Shown here piece after piece: positions 24,670-32,587 of a stretch of 50,010 nt of DNA (positions are counted from its first letter, which is position 1; the number at the start of each line of letters is the position of its first letter). The notes under the pieces are model-generated. The model searched no databases, was not told the DNA's origin, and saw only the letters and a list, made by a program, of their open reading frames with translations. The translations under genes were made by a program, and so were the position numbers. The DNA comes from UMGS1002 sp050946195 (GTDB taxonomy: Bacteria; Bacillota; Clostridia; Oscillospirales; CAG-272), in the NCBI GenBank assembly GCA_050946195.1, contig JBMNUI010000007.1, positions 1 to 50,010 of the forward strand. Direction: 5' to 3'.

Positions 24670-25842
24670 ATGCAGGAAAACAACAAGAGAAGGATATATG
24701 CAGATAATGCAGCCACAACGCCGCTGCTGCCCGAGGTTGTCGAGGCCATGCTGCCGGTTTTTTACGATAACTGGGGAAATCCCTCGAGCCTGCACGAACA
24801 GGGCCAGCGCGCTGCGCGGGCGCTTGAAGATGCCCGTGCAAGAGCCGCGGCGGTGCTCGGCTGCCGGCCGGAGGAGCTTTACTTTACCTCCTGCGGGACC
24901 GAGTCCGACAACTGGGCGATAAAAGGCGCGGCATATGCTGCAAAAGGCAAGAAAAATAAAATAATCACCAGCAAAATCGAGCATCATGCGGTGCTGAGCA
25001 CCTGCGAGGCGCTTGAAAAAGAAGGCTTTGAGGTAAAATACATTGGCGTCGATCAGGACGGGCTGGTCGACCTTGACGAGCTGCGCCACGAGGTCGACGA
25101 GAAAACCGCGATTGTGGCAATAATTCTGGCCAATAATGAAATCGGAACCATTCAGCCTATCGCCGAGGTAGCCGAAATTGCACACAAAGCCGGGGCGCTC
25201 TGCTTTACCGACGCGGTGCAGGCGGTCGGGAGCATACCGGTTGACGTTTCAAAGCTGGGCGTCGATATGCTGTCGCTCTCGGGCCACAAGTTCGGAGCCC
25301 CAAAGGGCATCGGCGCGCTTTATATCAAAAAAGGCGTGAGAATCAAAAATCTTATTGACGGCGGCGGGCACGAGCGGGGAAAGCGTAGCGGCACCGAAAA
25401 CCTGCCCTATATCGTGGGGCTGGCCCGCGCACTCGAGATTGCGCAGGAGAGAATGGGAGACATGCAGCGGGTAGTCGCCCTGCGCGACAGGCTAATCGAG
25501 GGGCTGCTCGCCATACACCACTCCCGTCTCAACGGTCACCCGACAAAGAGGCTGCCCGGGAACGTGAATGTTTCATTCGAGTATGTCGAGGGCGAGAGCA
25601 TGGTGCTCTGGCTTGACAAAATGGGAATTGCGGCCTCCACCGGCTCGGCCTGCTCGTCAAAGTCGCTCGACCCCTCGCATGTGCTGCTTGCAATAGGTCT
25701 TCCGGTTGAGATGGCGCACGGCTCGCTGAGATTCTCGCTCTCCCACGCAAACACGGAGGAGGATGTGGAATATATCATCGCCGCAACGCGCGAGGTGGTG
25801 GAAAAGCTCAGGTTAATGAGCCCGATTTATCCGGGTGTGTAA
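24670..25842 (+). CDS. nifS: Cysteine desulfurase, NifS/IscS type
   Basis: This 390-residue PLP enzyme takes sulfur from cysteine, giving alanine and a persulfide for iron-sulfur cluster assembly. It shows YADNAATTPL at the N-terminus, the PLP-lysine motif LSGHKFGAPKG and the active-site loop STGSACSSKSLDPSH with the persulfide cysteine. ATG 24670 follows GGAG by 5 nt and matches the family start; an in-frame ATG at 24496 lies inside the preceding terminator hairpin. nifU follows after 35 nt, giving a minimal two-gene cluster system. Confidence 0.93.
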   Translation: MQENNKRRIYADNAATTPLLPEVVEAMLPVFYDNWGNPSSLHEQGQRAARALEDARARAAAVLGCRPEELYFTSCGTESDNWAIKGAAYAAKGKKNKIITSKIEHHAVLSTCEALEKEGFEVKYIGVDQDGLVDLDELRHEVDEKTAIVAIILANNEIGTIQPIAEVAEIAHKAGALCFTDAVQAVGSIPVDVSKLGVDMLSLSGHKFGAPKGIGALYIKKGVRIKNLIDGGGHERGKRSGTENLPYIVGLARALEIAQERMGDMQRVVALRDRLIEGLLAIHHSRLNGHPTKRLPGNVNVSFEYVEGESMVLWLDKMGIAASTGSACSSKSLDPSHVLLAIGLPVEMAHGSLRFSLSHANTEEDVEYIIAATREVVEKLRLMSPIYPGV

Positions 25843-25877
25843 ACACCCAACTTCGAGAGAAAGGCAAGGACAGGACA

Positions 25878-26315
25878 ATGGTATACAGTGAAAAGGTAAT
25901 GGACCACTTCATGAACCCGCGCAATGTGGGCGAGATCCCGGATGCCGACGGCGTCGGCACGGTCGGAAACCCGAAGTGCGGCGATATCATGAAGATGTTC
26001 ATCAAGGTAAATGACAAGGGTATTATCGAGGACGTGAAATTCAAAACCTTCGGCTGCGGCGCGGCTATCGCCACCTCCTCAATGGCGACAGAGCTGGTTA
26101 AAGGCAAAAGTATCGAGGAGGCCTTAAAACTCACAAATGCTGCGGTGGTCGAAGCGCTCGAGGGTCTGCCCCCGGTGAAAATCCACTGCTCGGTACTGGC
26201 TGAGGAGGCGATAAAGGCGGCAATTGCCGACTATTATAAACGCCGGGGCATGGAAATGAATTTTATGCCCTCAGAACATAGTTGCTGCGAACGCGAATGC
26301 GATCGCAAGAAATAA
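25878..26315 (+). CDS. nifU: Iron-sulfur scaffold, NifU/IscU type
   Basis: This 145-residue protein is the scaffold on which NifS-derived sulfur and iron form clusters. The start (YSEKVMDHFMNPRNVGE) and the three ligand cysteines in GNPKCGDIM, FGCGAAIA and KIHCSVLAEEA are as in the family. It lacks the extra NifU C-terminal domain but carries a tail with three more cysteines (SCCERECDRKK), a feature I would not expect in plain IscU. AGAGAAAGGCAAGGA precedes the ATG. Confidence 0.92.
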   Translation: MVYSEKVMDHFMNPRNVGEIPDADGVGTVGNPKCGDIMKMFIKVNDKGIIEDVKFKTFGCGAAIATSSMATELVKGKSIEEALKLTNAAVVEALEGLPPVKIHCSVLAEEAIKAAIADYYKRRGMEMNFMPSEHSCCERECDRKK

Positions 26316-26321
26316 TGAATC

Positions 26322-26358
26322 AAGCCCGGTGCGGCCGTTTCGGCCGCATCGGGCTTAC
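26322..26358 (+). terminator. Hairpin terminator after nifU
   Basis: AAGCCCGGTGCGGCCG and CGGCCGCATCGGGCTT form a 16-bp stem (one G-T pair) with a TTT loop. The following T run is poor. Confidence 0.7.
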
Positions 26359-26523
26359 TTACGGGGGCGACAAAAATCATGCGGGCGACCGGAGGTCCCC
26401 CAGATAATTTCAGCCTGATTAATAGCTGCACGGATGTAGAAAATTGGTCCTTGAATTTGTATAATATGCATAAAACGGCTGAAAAAAACATGGTTGCGAG
26501 CGCAATTATTAAAAAGCATAACA

Positions 26524-26540
26524 GGTAAATAACGTTTACC
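26524..26540. promoter_or_regulatory. LacI-type operator candidate 1
   Basis: GGTAAATAACGTTTACC is an inverted repeat (GGTAAA/TTTACC) with a central CG step, as in LacI/CcpA-family operators. It lies about 240 bp upstream of the -35 box at 26778. Confidence 0.4.
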
Positions 26541-26620
26541 GATTATTTAGGCGCAATAGTTTGTGAAAAAAATTATATTAAAAATACTGGATTGCGGCAC
26601 TTGACGGAGGCGAGATAGAC

Positions 26621-26634
26621 GTTTATAGGTAAAC
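26621..26634. promoter_or_regulatory. LacI-type operator candidate 2
   Basis: GTTTATAGGTAAAC has GTTTA/TAAAC arms and shares the GGTAAA core with the site about 97 bp upstream. Two related sites could allow looping by one regulator, which is not encoded in this window. Confidence 0.35.
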
Positions 26635-26777
26635 AATAATTACAGAATAAAGATTCCAGTTGAATATATGTACAATTTTCACGAAACAAAAACGTCCGAA
26701 AAAGCCGATGGAAAAACCGACCGTCGAACTGCGGTTCGTACCCGGTAATATGTAATAAATATAAGAAAAAACGGTGC

Positions 26778-26806
26778 TTGACAATAAAAAAACGGTGTGG
26801 TATCAT
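26778..26806 (+). promoter_or_regulatory. Sigma-A promoter of the transporter locus
   Basis: TTGACA at 26778-26783 and TATCAT at 26801-26806 have a 17-bp spacer. The solute-binding protein starts about 360 nt after the predicted start site. A TATAAT at 26941 could be a second, weaker promoter. Confidence 0.75.
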
Positions 26807-26812
26807 TACCTT

Positions 26813-27173
26813 GTGTATTTGGGGCGATATGTGTGTGGCGCGCAGCTGAACCGGCAGATTGCCCCGGTTTGAGGCAAAAGCATCCCTTTGCAGGGCTTTC
26901 GGGCAAAAACCGATGGTCATTTTATACAAATGCATCCCTGTATAATATCGCATTGTGGCAAATGAATAAAACCCCGGTGCACCCGGGAGTTGAAGCATTG
27001 CCGAATGACATGAATCATTATCACACATCAGCCGGAGGTCAATCTTCCGGGTCCGGAGGATGTTGTTTGACGGCTGATGGTTATTTGGTTGCTGTTGACA
27101 GCCGGGGCCAGGACCCTTGGTGCGGCGCGACAAAACCGTATCCCAATATCATGGCAGGAGGAAGAATCCCCAG
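26813..27173 (+). promoter_or_regulatory. Long structured 5' leader of the transporter locus
   Basis: About 360 nt without a convincing gene separate promoter and start codon. AACCGG/CCGGTT forms a hairpin near 26847-26869. CATCAGCCG (27026-27034) pairs with CGGCTGATG (27071-27079), enclosing CTTCCGG/CCGGAGG. GCAGGAGGAAG before ATG 27174 is the ribosome site. No terminator with a T run is evident, so any control may act on translation or RNA stability. Unknown class. Confidence 0.4.
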
Positions 27174-30100
27174 ATGGAAAGAAAGAAACTAACAAAGCTA
27201 TGTGCTTTTCTCCTTGCATTGTCTTTTCTGATACCCGGCGGTGTGGTAGCCGCCGCAGCAGATGAGACTGATTCGACTTCGGTTACCGACAAGACAATCG
27301 AGGATGTCAGAGAGCAGCTTAGCGCGATTTCGTATGACGAGTACAGCGCAAAGTATGCCAATGTCGGCAGGGGTGAGAGTGAAATCGTCATCCAGGGTGT
27401 CGATTATGACAAAGAGAATACCAATGCCGAGGTATACGTCGACACCTTTGAGGGTGTTGAGGCGCTTTATCTGCCCGACACCGGTACGGTTTCGTGGAAG
27501 GTCTCGGTACCAAAGACCGCAAAATACAGCATTGTATTTGAGTATTATCCCATTGTGGCCAAGTCCACGTCGATTCAGCGTGTTCTGAGGATTGACGACC
27601 GGATTCCATTTTCCGAGTCGCGCTACATAACCATTTTAAAGAACTGGAAAAATAATTACGCCGAAGGCGAGGTTAAGGTCGGGAAGAACGAAAGCGCGGC
27701 CGATTATCTTGCTGCTGCAAGCGCGGCCGGAATTGAAGCCAGGGCCGAAGAAAGGGAAGACGGGACATACATACTTTATTCATTTCCCGACTACTGGACG
27801 TCCGAGTCGTCAGGGCTTGTCGACGAAAAAATAATTCGTTTCTTCAGGCTGGATATTGACCGGAACGAGATACGCAATGGCATGGACCAGGCTCCGAAGT
27901 GGTCCACTCTTGAGCTGCGCGATATCGACGGTTTTTATCCCGAGAGCTTTGAGTTTGTGTTTACCGCCGGTGAGCATATCATTTCGCTCGAGGCGGTCAG
28001 TGAGCCTATGGCCCTCAAAGCCATAAGGCTTGTACCTCACAAGGACCTGATGTCTTATGAGGAATACAGGAGCCGGTATGCCAACGAACCCTATGGCACC
28101 GACAAGATTAAAATAGAAGGAGAATATCCCTCGGCTGTCTCCTCCCAGACCATTTATCCTGTGGAGGACAGAGCCGGGGCAATCAACTCGCCAACCGATA
28201 CCTCAAGGACGGTACTCAACACGATAGGCGGCGATAAATGGCAGACCTCCGGCCAGTGGATTGAGTTCAAATTCCGTCCGAATGCCGACGGCATATACCG
28301 GGGTGTGCTCAGGTTCAGGCAGAATATTCTTGACGGAATCTTCACCTCCCGCACGATGTATGTCTTCAGCGAGGGGCTCGGGGAGGGCGAGAAGGGCTAT
28401 TACAACGGTATCCCCTTCAAGGAAGCCACCGAGCTGGTCTTTAACTATTCGACAGAATGGCAGTCGGGGTCGCTACAGTACCCGATTAAGATTGAGGACG
28501 AAAAAGGCAATCTTACAACCGAATACCGCGACATAGAGCTCTACTTCAAGGGCGGCGTGACCTATACACTAAGGTTCGAAGTCACGCTCGGGTCGATGGG
28601 CAGGATTATACGGCAGCTCAGTGAGTCGCTGCTTGTACTCAACAACGATTACCTCACGATCCTGAAGCTGACCGGCGCAAACCCCGACCCCTACCGCGAT
28701 TACGGCTTCTACCGCATCATGCCGGATACCATTATTGACCTGAAGGTTCAGGCTCAGATACTCCAGAAGATTTCCGACGAGCTTGCGACAACCGCCGGCG
28801 TGAAGAGCACCAATGTTGCAACCCTTACCAAGATTATCTGGCTGCTTCTGCGCATGAACGGATCTGAGGACCAGGTAGCCCGCAACCTCAGCAACCTAAA
28901 CAGCTATCTCGGAACTCTGGGTACGTTGCTCAGCAATGCCAAGACCCAGCCGCTGCAGATTGACTATCTGGTAATCCAGTCGCCCGAGGAGAAAATTTCG
29001 AAGGCAAAGCCGAACTTCTTTGAGACCTTTGCGCATGAAATCTCAAGCTTTATCATGAGCTTCATACGCAACTACAACCGCATGGGCGCGACCGAGCTTT
29101 CCGAGAGCACCGAGGCTGTTGAAGTTTGGCTTGCCACCGGGCGTGACCAGGCTCAGGTTGTCCGCAACCTCATCAACAACGATTTCACCCCGACCACGGG
29201 GTATCCGGTCAACCTTAAGCTGGTCGCGGGCTCGACCCTTTTGCCTTCGATCCTTGCGGGCAGCGGGCCGGATGTATACATCGGTCTCGGCGATGACAAT
29301 GTCATCAACTACGCCATACGCGGAGCCCTGATGAATATCGAGAACTACGAGGGCTTCTATGAGTTTGCCATAAACGAGGACACCCGCGAGTTCAACGAGG
29401 CGGCGATGCTGGTGCTCGGAATTACCGACGCCGACGGGGTCTACCATTATTACGGGCTTCCCGAGACCCAGACCTTCCCGATGATGTTCATCAGAACCGA
29501 CATTCTGTCCGACCTCGATATAGATATTCCGAAGACCTGGGACGACCTGCTTGAGGCAGTTCCGATTCTTCAGGCGAACAACATGCAGATAGGACTGAAC
29601 TCGAGCCTGTCTCCTAACTTCAGCGGTTCGGACGCTCCGGCGCCTGACTACAAGATATTCCTCTACCAGATGGGGGGAACGCTGTTTGCCGACGACGGCA
29701 TGAGAATCAATCTTGACTCGGACCTGTCTCTCAAGGCCTTCGAGAAAATGTGCAACATGTTCACGATGTATTCGTTCCCCTTTAAATACAATTTAGCCAA
29801 CCGCTTCAGAACCGGCGAAATGCCGATAGGAATTGCTCCGTACACCAGCACATATAACCTCCTTGTGGTTTACGCGACCGAAATAAAGGGACTCTGGCAG
29901 TTCGTACCGCTGCCTGGCTTTGAAGACGAGGAGGGCAATATAGACAACACGGCGGTGTCCTCGGTATCATCAATAGTCATGATTACCGGCTGCACAAACG
30001 AAATCGGAGCATGGGAGTTCATGAAATGGCATGCCGGGGCAGAGTGCCAGAGCGCATATGCCAATGAAATGGTCGCCATCCTTGGTGACTCGGCAAAGCA

Positions 30101-30716
30101 CCCGACCGCCAACATTCACGCGCTCGAAAGCCTGCCCTGGACAACCGAGGAATACAGGAACGTCAAGCTTCAGTTCAACAAGCTTGCATCGATTCCCAAC
30201 TATCCCGGCTCCTACATCATCGGGCGTTATGTTAAATTCGCGTTTCTTGATGCTTACAATGACAACAAGGACCCGGTCGACAGAATTCAGAGCTACATCC
30301 CGATTATTAATAAGGAAATAATTAAGAAGCGAAATGAATTCGACCTTGAAACCCTTGAACTCGGGCAGACACTTGCCGATAAGCGGATCGAGCAGGTTAT
30401 GTGGTTGCTTGACAAGATTGAGACTTCTTCGTCATACTCCTCCGGCTATGCCGAGGCAATATACGGTGTGCGCTACGCAATTGATAGCGGCGAGCCTGCG
30501 GCAATGATTGTGTCGGCCAGAGTCATCAGCGACATTTTAAAGTCGCTTGACCCGACCGGAGAAAAAGTAGCCAATGAGATAGACGCGGTCAAGAAGGCAA
30601 AGAACTGCTTCGCTTATGACGTTTACAAATACACAGAGGATTTTGCCACCCTTGTATATTACACCGCGAAGTTCCTGAACGAAGCAGGCAATGCGCTTAA
30701 TTCATATGATCGCTAA
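27174..30716 (+). CDS. Giant extracellular solute-binding protein with duplicated N-terminal modules
   Basis: This 1180-residue secreted protein has a signal peptide (about 1-28, AAAA before DETD) without a lipobox cysteine. Two modules each start with the same motif (SYDEYSAKYAN near 45 and SYEEYRSRYAN near 295), are beta-rich and may bind glycans. A helical stretch (about 515-640) precedes a family 1 sugar-binding domain (about 645-1020: GSTLLPSILAGSGPDVYIG, MGGTLFADDGMRIN, ATEIKGLWQFVPLPG) and a helical C-terminal part. Ordinary family 1 proteins are about 430 residues. It probably feeds glycans to the permeases that follow. ATG 27174 is chosen for its ribosome site and signal peptide. Confidence 0.85.
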   Translation: MERKKLTKLCAFLLALSFLIPGGVVAAAADETDSTSVTDKTIEDVREQLSAISYDEYSAKYANVGRGESEIVIQGVDYDKENTNAEVYVDTFEGVEALYLPDTGTVSWKVSVPKTAKYSIVFEYYPIVAKSTSIQRVLRIDDRIPFSESRYITILKNWKNNYAEGEVKVGKNESAADYLAAASAAGIEARAEEREDGTYILYSFPDYWTSESSGLVDEKIIRFFRLDIDRNEIRNGMDQAPKWSTLELRDIDGFYPESFEFVFTAGEHIISLEAVSEPMALKAIRLVPHKDLMSYEEYRSRYANEPYGTDKIKIEGEYPSAVSSQTIYPVEDRAGAINSPTDTSRTVLNTIGGDKWQTSGQWIEFKFRPNADGIYRGVLRFRQNILDGIFTSRTMYVFSEGLGEGEKGYYNGIPFKEATELVFNYSTEWQSGSLQYPIKIEDEKGNLTTEYRDIELYFKGGVTYTLRFEVTLGSMGRIIRQLSESLLVLNNDYLTILKLTGANPDPYRDYGFYRIMPDTIIDLKVQAQILQKISDELATTAGVKSTNVATLTKIIWLLLRMNGSEDQVARNLSNLNSYLGTLGTLLSNAKTQPLQIDYLVIQSPEEKISKAKPNFFETFAHEISSFIMSFIRNYNRMGATELSESTEAVEVWLATGRDQAQVVRNLINNDFTPTTGYPVNLKLVAGSTLLPSILAGSGPDVYIGLGDDNVINYAIRGALMNIENYEGFYEFAINEDTREFNEAAMLVLGITDADGVYHYYGLPETQTFPMMFIRTDILSDLDIDIPKTWDDLLEAVPILQANNMQIGLNSSLSPNFSGSDAPAPDYKIFLYQMGGTLFADDGMRINLDSDLSLKAFEKMCNMFTMYSFPFKYNLANRFRTGEMPIGIAPYTSTYNLLVVYATEIKGLWQFVPLPGFEDEEGNIDNTAVSSVSSIVMITGCTNEIGAWEFMKWHAGAECQSAYANEMVAILGDSAKHPTANIHALESLPWTTEEYRNVKLQFNKLASIPNYPGSYIIGRYVKFAFLDAYNDNKDPVDRIQSYIPIINKEIIKKRNEFDLETLELGQTLADKRIEQVMWLLDKIETSSSYSSGYAEAIYGVRYAIDSGEPAAMIVSARVISDILKSLDPTGEKVANEIDAVKKAKNCFAYDVYKYTEDFATLVYYTAKFLNEAGNALNSYDR

Positions 30717-30750
30717 GCATCAATGAATTCTACATAAGGAGAGAGAACAA

Positions 30751-31698
30751 ATGTCGCAGAAAACGGCAGGAGTACGAGCTGTTGCCCGCAAGGATATGAC
30801 GCGCTGGCAGTGGACCTGGAAGGAAATGAAGCGCAACAAAGTTGGCTATATCATGGTTGCGCCTTACATGATCCTGTTCACGATATTCACGGTCATACCT
30901 GTGTTGTTGTCGATTATAATAAGCTTTACCGACTTCAACATGCTGCAGTGGCCCAATTTCGTATTCCTCGACAACTATATCAACCTGTTCCTCGATGATG
31001 ACATTTTCCTCATTGCCGTAAAGAACACCTTCATCTTCGCGGCGATAGTCGGCCCGGCATCCTACCTGATGTCCTTCCTTGTCGCCTGGTTCATAAACGA
31101 GCTGCCTCCGAAGATAAGAGCGGTGGTGACGCTTATATTCTACGCGCCCTCGATTTCGGGCGAAGTCTACATGATCTGGAAGACCCTCTTTTCGGGCGAC
31201 TCGTACGGCTGGGTCAATGCGACACTGTTGCGATTCGACATAATAACCAAGGAAATCCAGTTCTTCGAGGATAAAAACTGGGTCATGCCGCTGTGTATTG
31301 TGGTTGCGCTTTGGCTTTCGCTGGGCACCGCCTTCCTGGCCTTCATCGCCGGTCTGCAGGGCGTGCGGCGTGATCTTTACGAAGCCGGGGCGGTTGACGG
31401 AATCAGAAACCGCTGGCAGGAGCTGTGGTACATAACCCTGCCCGAAATGAAGCCGCAGCTTATGTTTGGCGCCATCATGTCGATTACCAGCTCATTCGGT
31501 TTCGGCGCGGTGGTCACCAACCTGTGCGGCTTCCCGTCGGTTGACTACGCGGCGCATACCATAATGCACCACCTTGAGGACTACGGCAGCGCACGGCTTG
31601 AAATCGGTTATTCATCGACGATAGCGGTTGTACTTTTCGTGATAATGGTTGGTGCAAACCTTGTGGTATCGAAACTAATTTCTAAGGTGGGACAGTAA
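30751..31698 (+). CDS. Sugar ABC transporter permease (MalF/LplB-like), pair 1
   Basis: This 315-residue protein has six predicted membrane helices after a basic N-terminus. The cytoplasmic EAA loop, which contacts the ATPase, reads LYEAGAVDGIRNRWQELWYI. It resembles the MalF-side permease of carbohydrate importers. AAGGAGAGAG precedes the ATG. The partner gene begins one base after its stop. Confidence 0.9.
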   Translation: MSQKTAGVRAVARKDMTRWQWTWKEMKRNKVGYIMVAPYMILFTIFTVIPVLLSIIISFTDFNMLQWPNFVFLDNYINLFLDDDIFLIAVKNTFIFAAIVGPASYLMSFLVAWFINELPPKIRAVVTLIFYAPSISGEVYMIWKTLFSGDSYGWVNATLLRFDIITKEIQFFEDKNWVMPLCIVVALWLSLGTAFLAFIAGLQGVRRDLYEAGAVDGIRNRWQELWYITLPEMKPQLMFGAIMSITSSFGFGAVVTNLCGFPSVDYAAHTIMHHLEDYGSARLEIGYSSTIAVVLFVIMVGANLVVSKLISKVGQ

Positions 31699-31699
31699 T

Positions 31700-32572
31700 A
31701 TGGCAAGACTAAGAACAAGAGGGCACAAGGTGGTTCTCAGCCGTTCGGCGGGCGGAGACGCCGGCATTACGGTAGTGCTGACGCTGCTCGGAGCATTCAT
31801 GTTTTTGCCGATGCTCTATGTGATAATGCAGTCGCTCAAGCCGCTGGATGAGCTCTGGAGATTCCCCCCGAGATTTTACGTTACAAAGCCCACTTTGAAA
31901 AACTTCAAAGATCTGTTTATCCTGATGAACACATCCTGGGTGCCCTTTACAAGATATCTGTTTAACACTATCTTCACCTCGGCAGTAGGCACTACGGGAC
32001 ACCTTTTCGTCGCGTCGATGGCTGCATATTCCATGTCCAAGATCCCCATGCCGGGCGGCAGGGTGATGTTCAAAACCGTGCGTATGTCGCTCATGTTCCA
32101 CGCGACGGTCACCACCGTTACAAGCTTCATCATAATGAGCGCATTCAACTGGATTGACACCTACTTGGCTATTATCTTCCCGGCGCTGGCATACACCCTC
32201 GGCCTTTATCTGATGAAGCAGTTCATGGAGTCAAACATTACCGACTCGGTGCTGGAGAGCGCCAGAATGGACGGTGCGTCTGAGTTCAGAACTTTCTGGG
32301 TCATTGCAATGCCGATGGTCAAGCCGGCATGGCTGACGCTGATTGTCTACTGCTTTGAGAGGCTCTGGAATGCGGGCACGTCGATATACATACATTCGGA
32401 GCAGCTTAAATCCTTCAACTACGCCATTCATCAGATTATGGCGGGCGGTATCAAGCGCGCCGGAGCCGGTGCTGCCGCGACGGTGGTAATGATGCTTGTC
32501 CCCATCACGGTCTTCATTATTACGCAGTCGAACATTATCGAGACAATGGGCTCAAGCGGAATGAAAGACTGA
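31700..32572 (+). CDS. Sugar ABC transporter permease (MalG-like), pair 1
   Basis: This 290-residue protein has six predicted membrane helices and the EAA loop LESARMDGASEFRTFWVIA, as in MalG-type carbohydrate permeases. It forms the translocation channel with the preceding protein. AAGGTGG lies inside the end of the upstream gene, giving translational coupling. No ATP-binding subunit gene follows; clostridial systems of this kind usually share an MsmX-type ATPase encoded elsewhere. Confidence 0.9.
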   Translation: MARLRTRGHKVVLSRSAGGDAGITVVLTLLGAFMFLPMLYVIMQSLKPLDELWRFPPRFYVTKPTLKNFKDLFILMNTSWVPFTRYLFNTIFTSAVGTTGHLFVASMAAYSMSKIPMPGGRVMFKTVRMSLMFHATVTTVTSFIIMSAFNWIDTYLAIIFPALAYTLGLYLMKQFMESNITDSVLESARMDGASEFRTFWVIAMPMVKPAWLTLIVYCFERLWNAGTSIYIHSEQLKSFNYAIHQIMAGGIKRAGAGAAATVVMMLVPITVFIITQSNIIETMGSSGMKD

Positions 32573-32587
32573 GGGGAGGTGAGATTA

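Larger units (their letters stand above)
26359..26777. other. Gene-free regulatory region before the transporter locus
   Basis: This A/T-rich stretch holds no plausible gene. It contains two LacI-type inverted repeats, at 26524 and 26621, listed separately; otherwise I see nothing. Confidence 0.5.
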
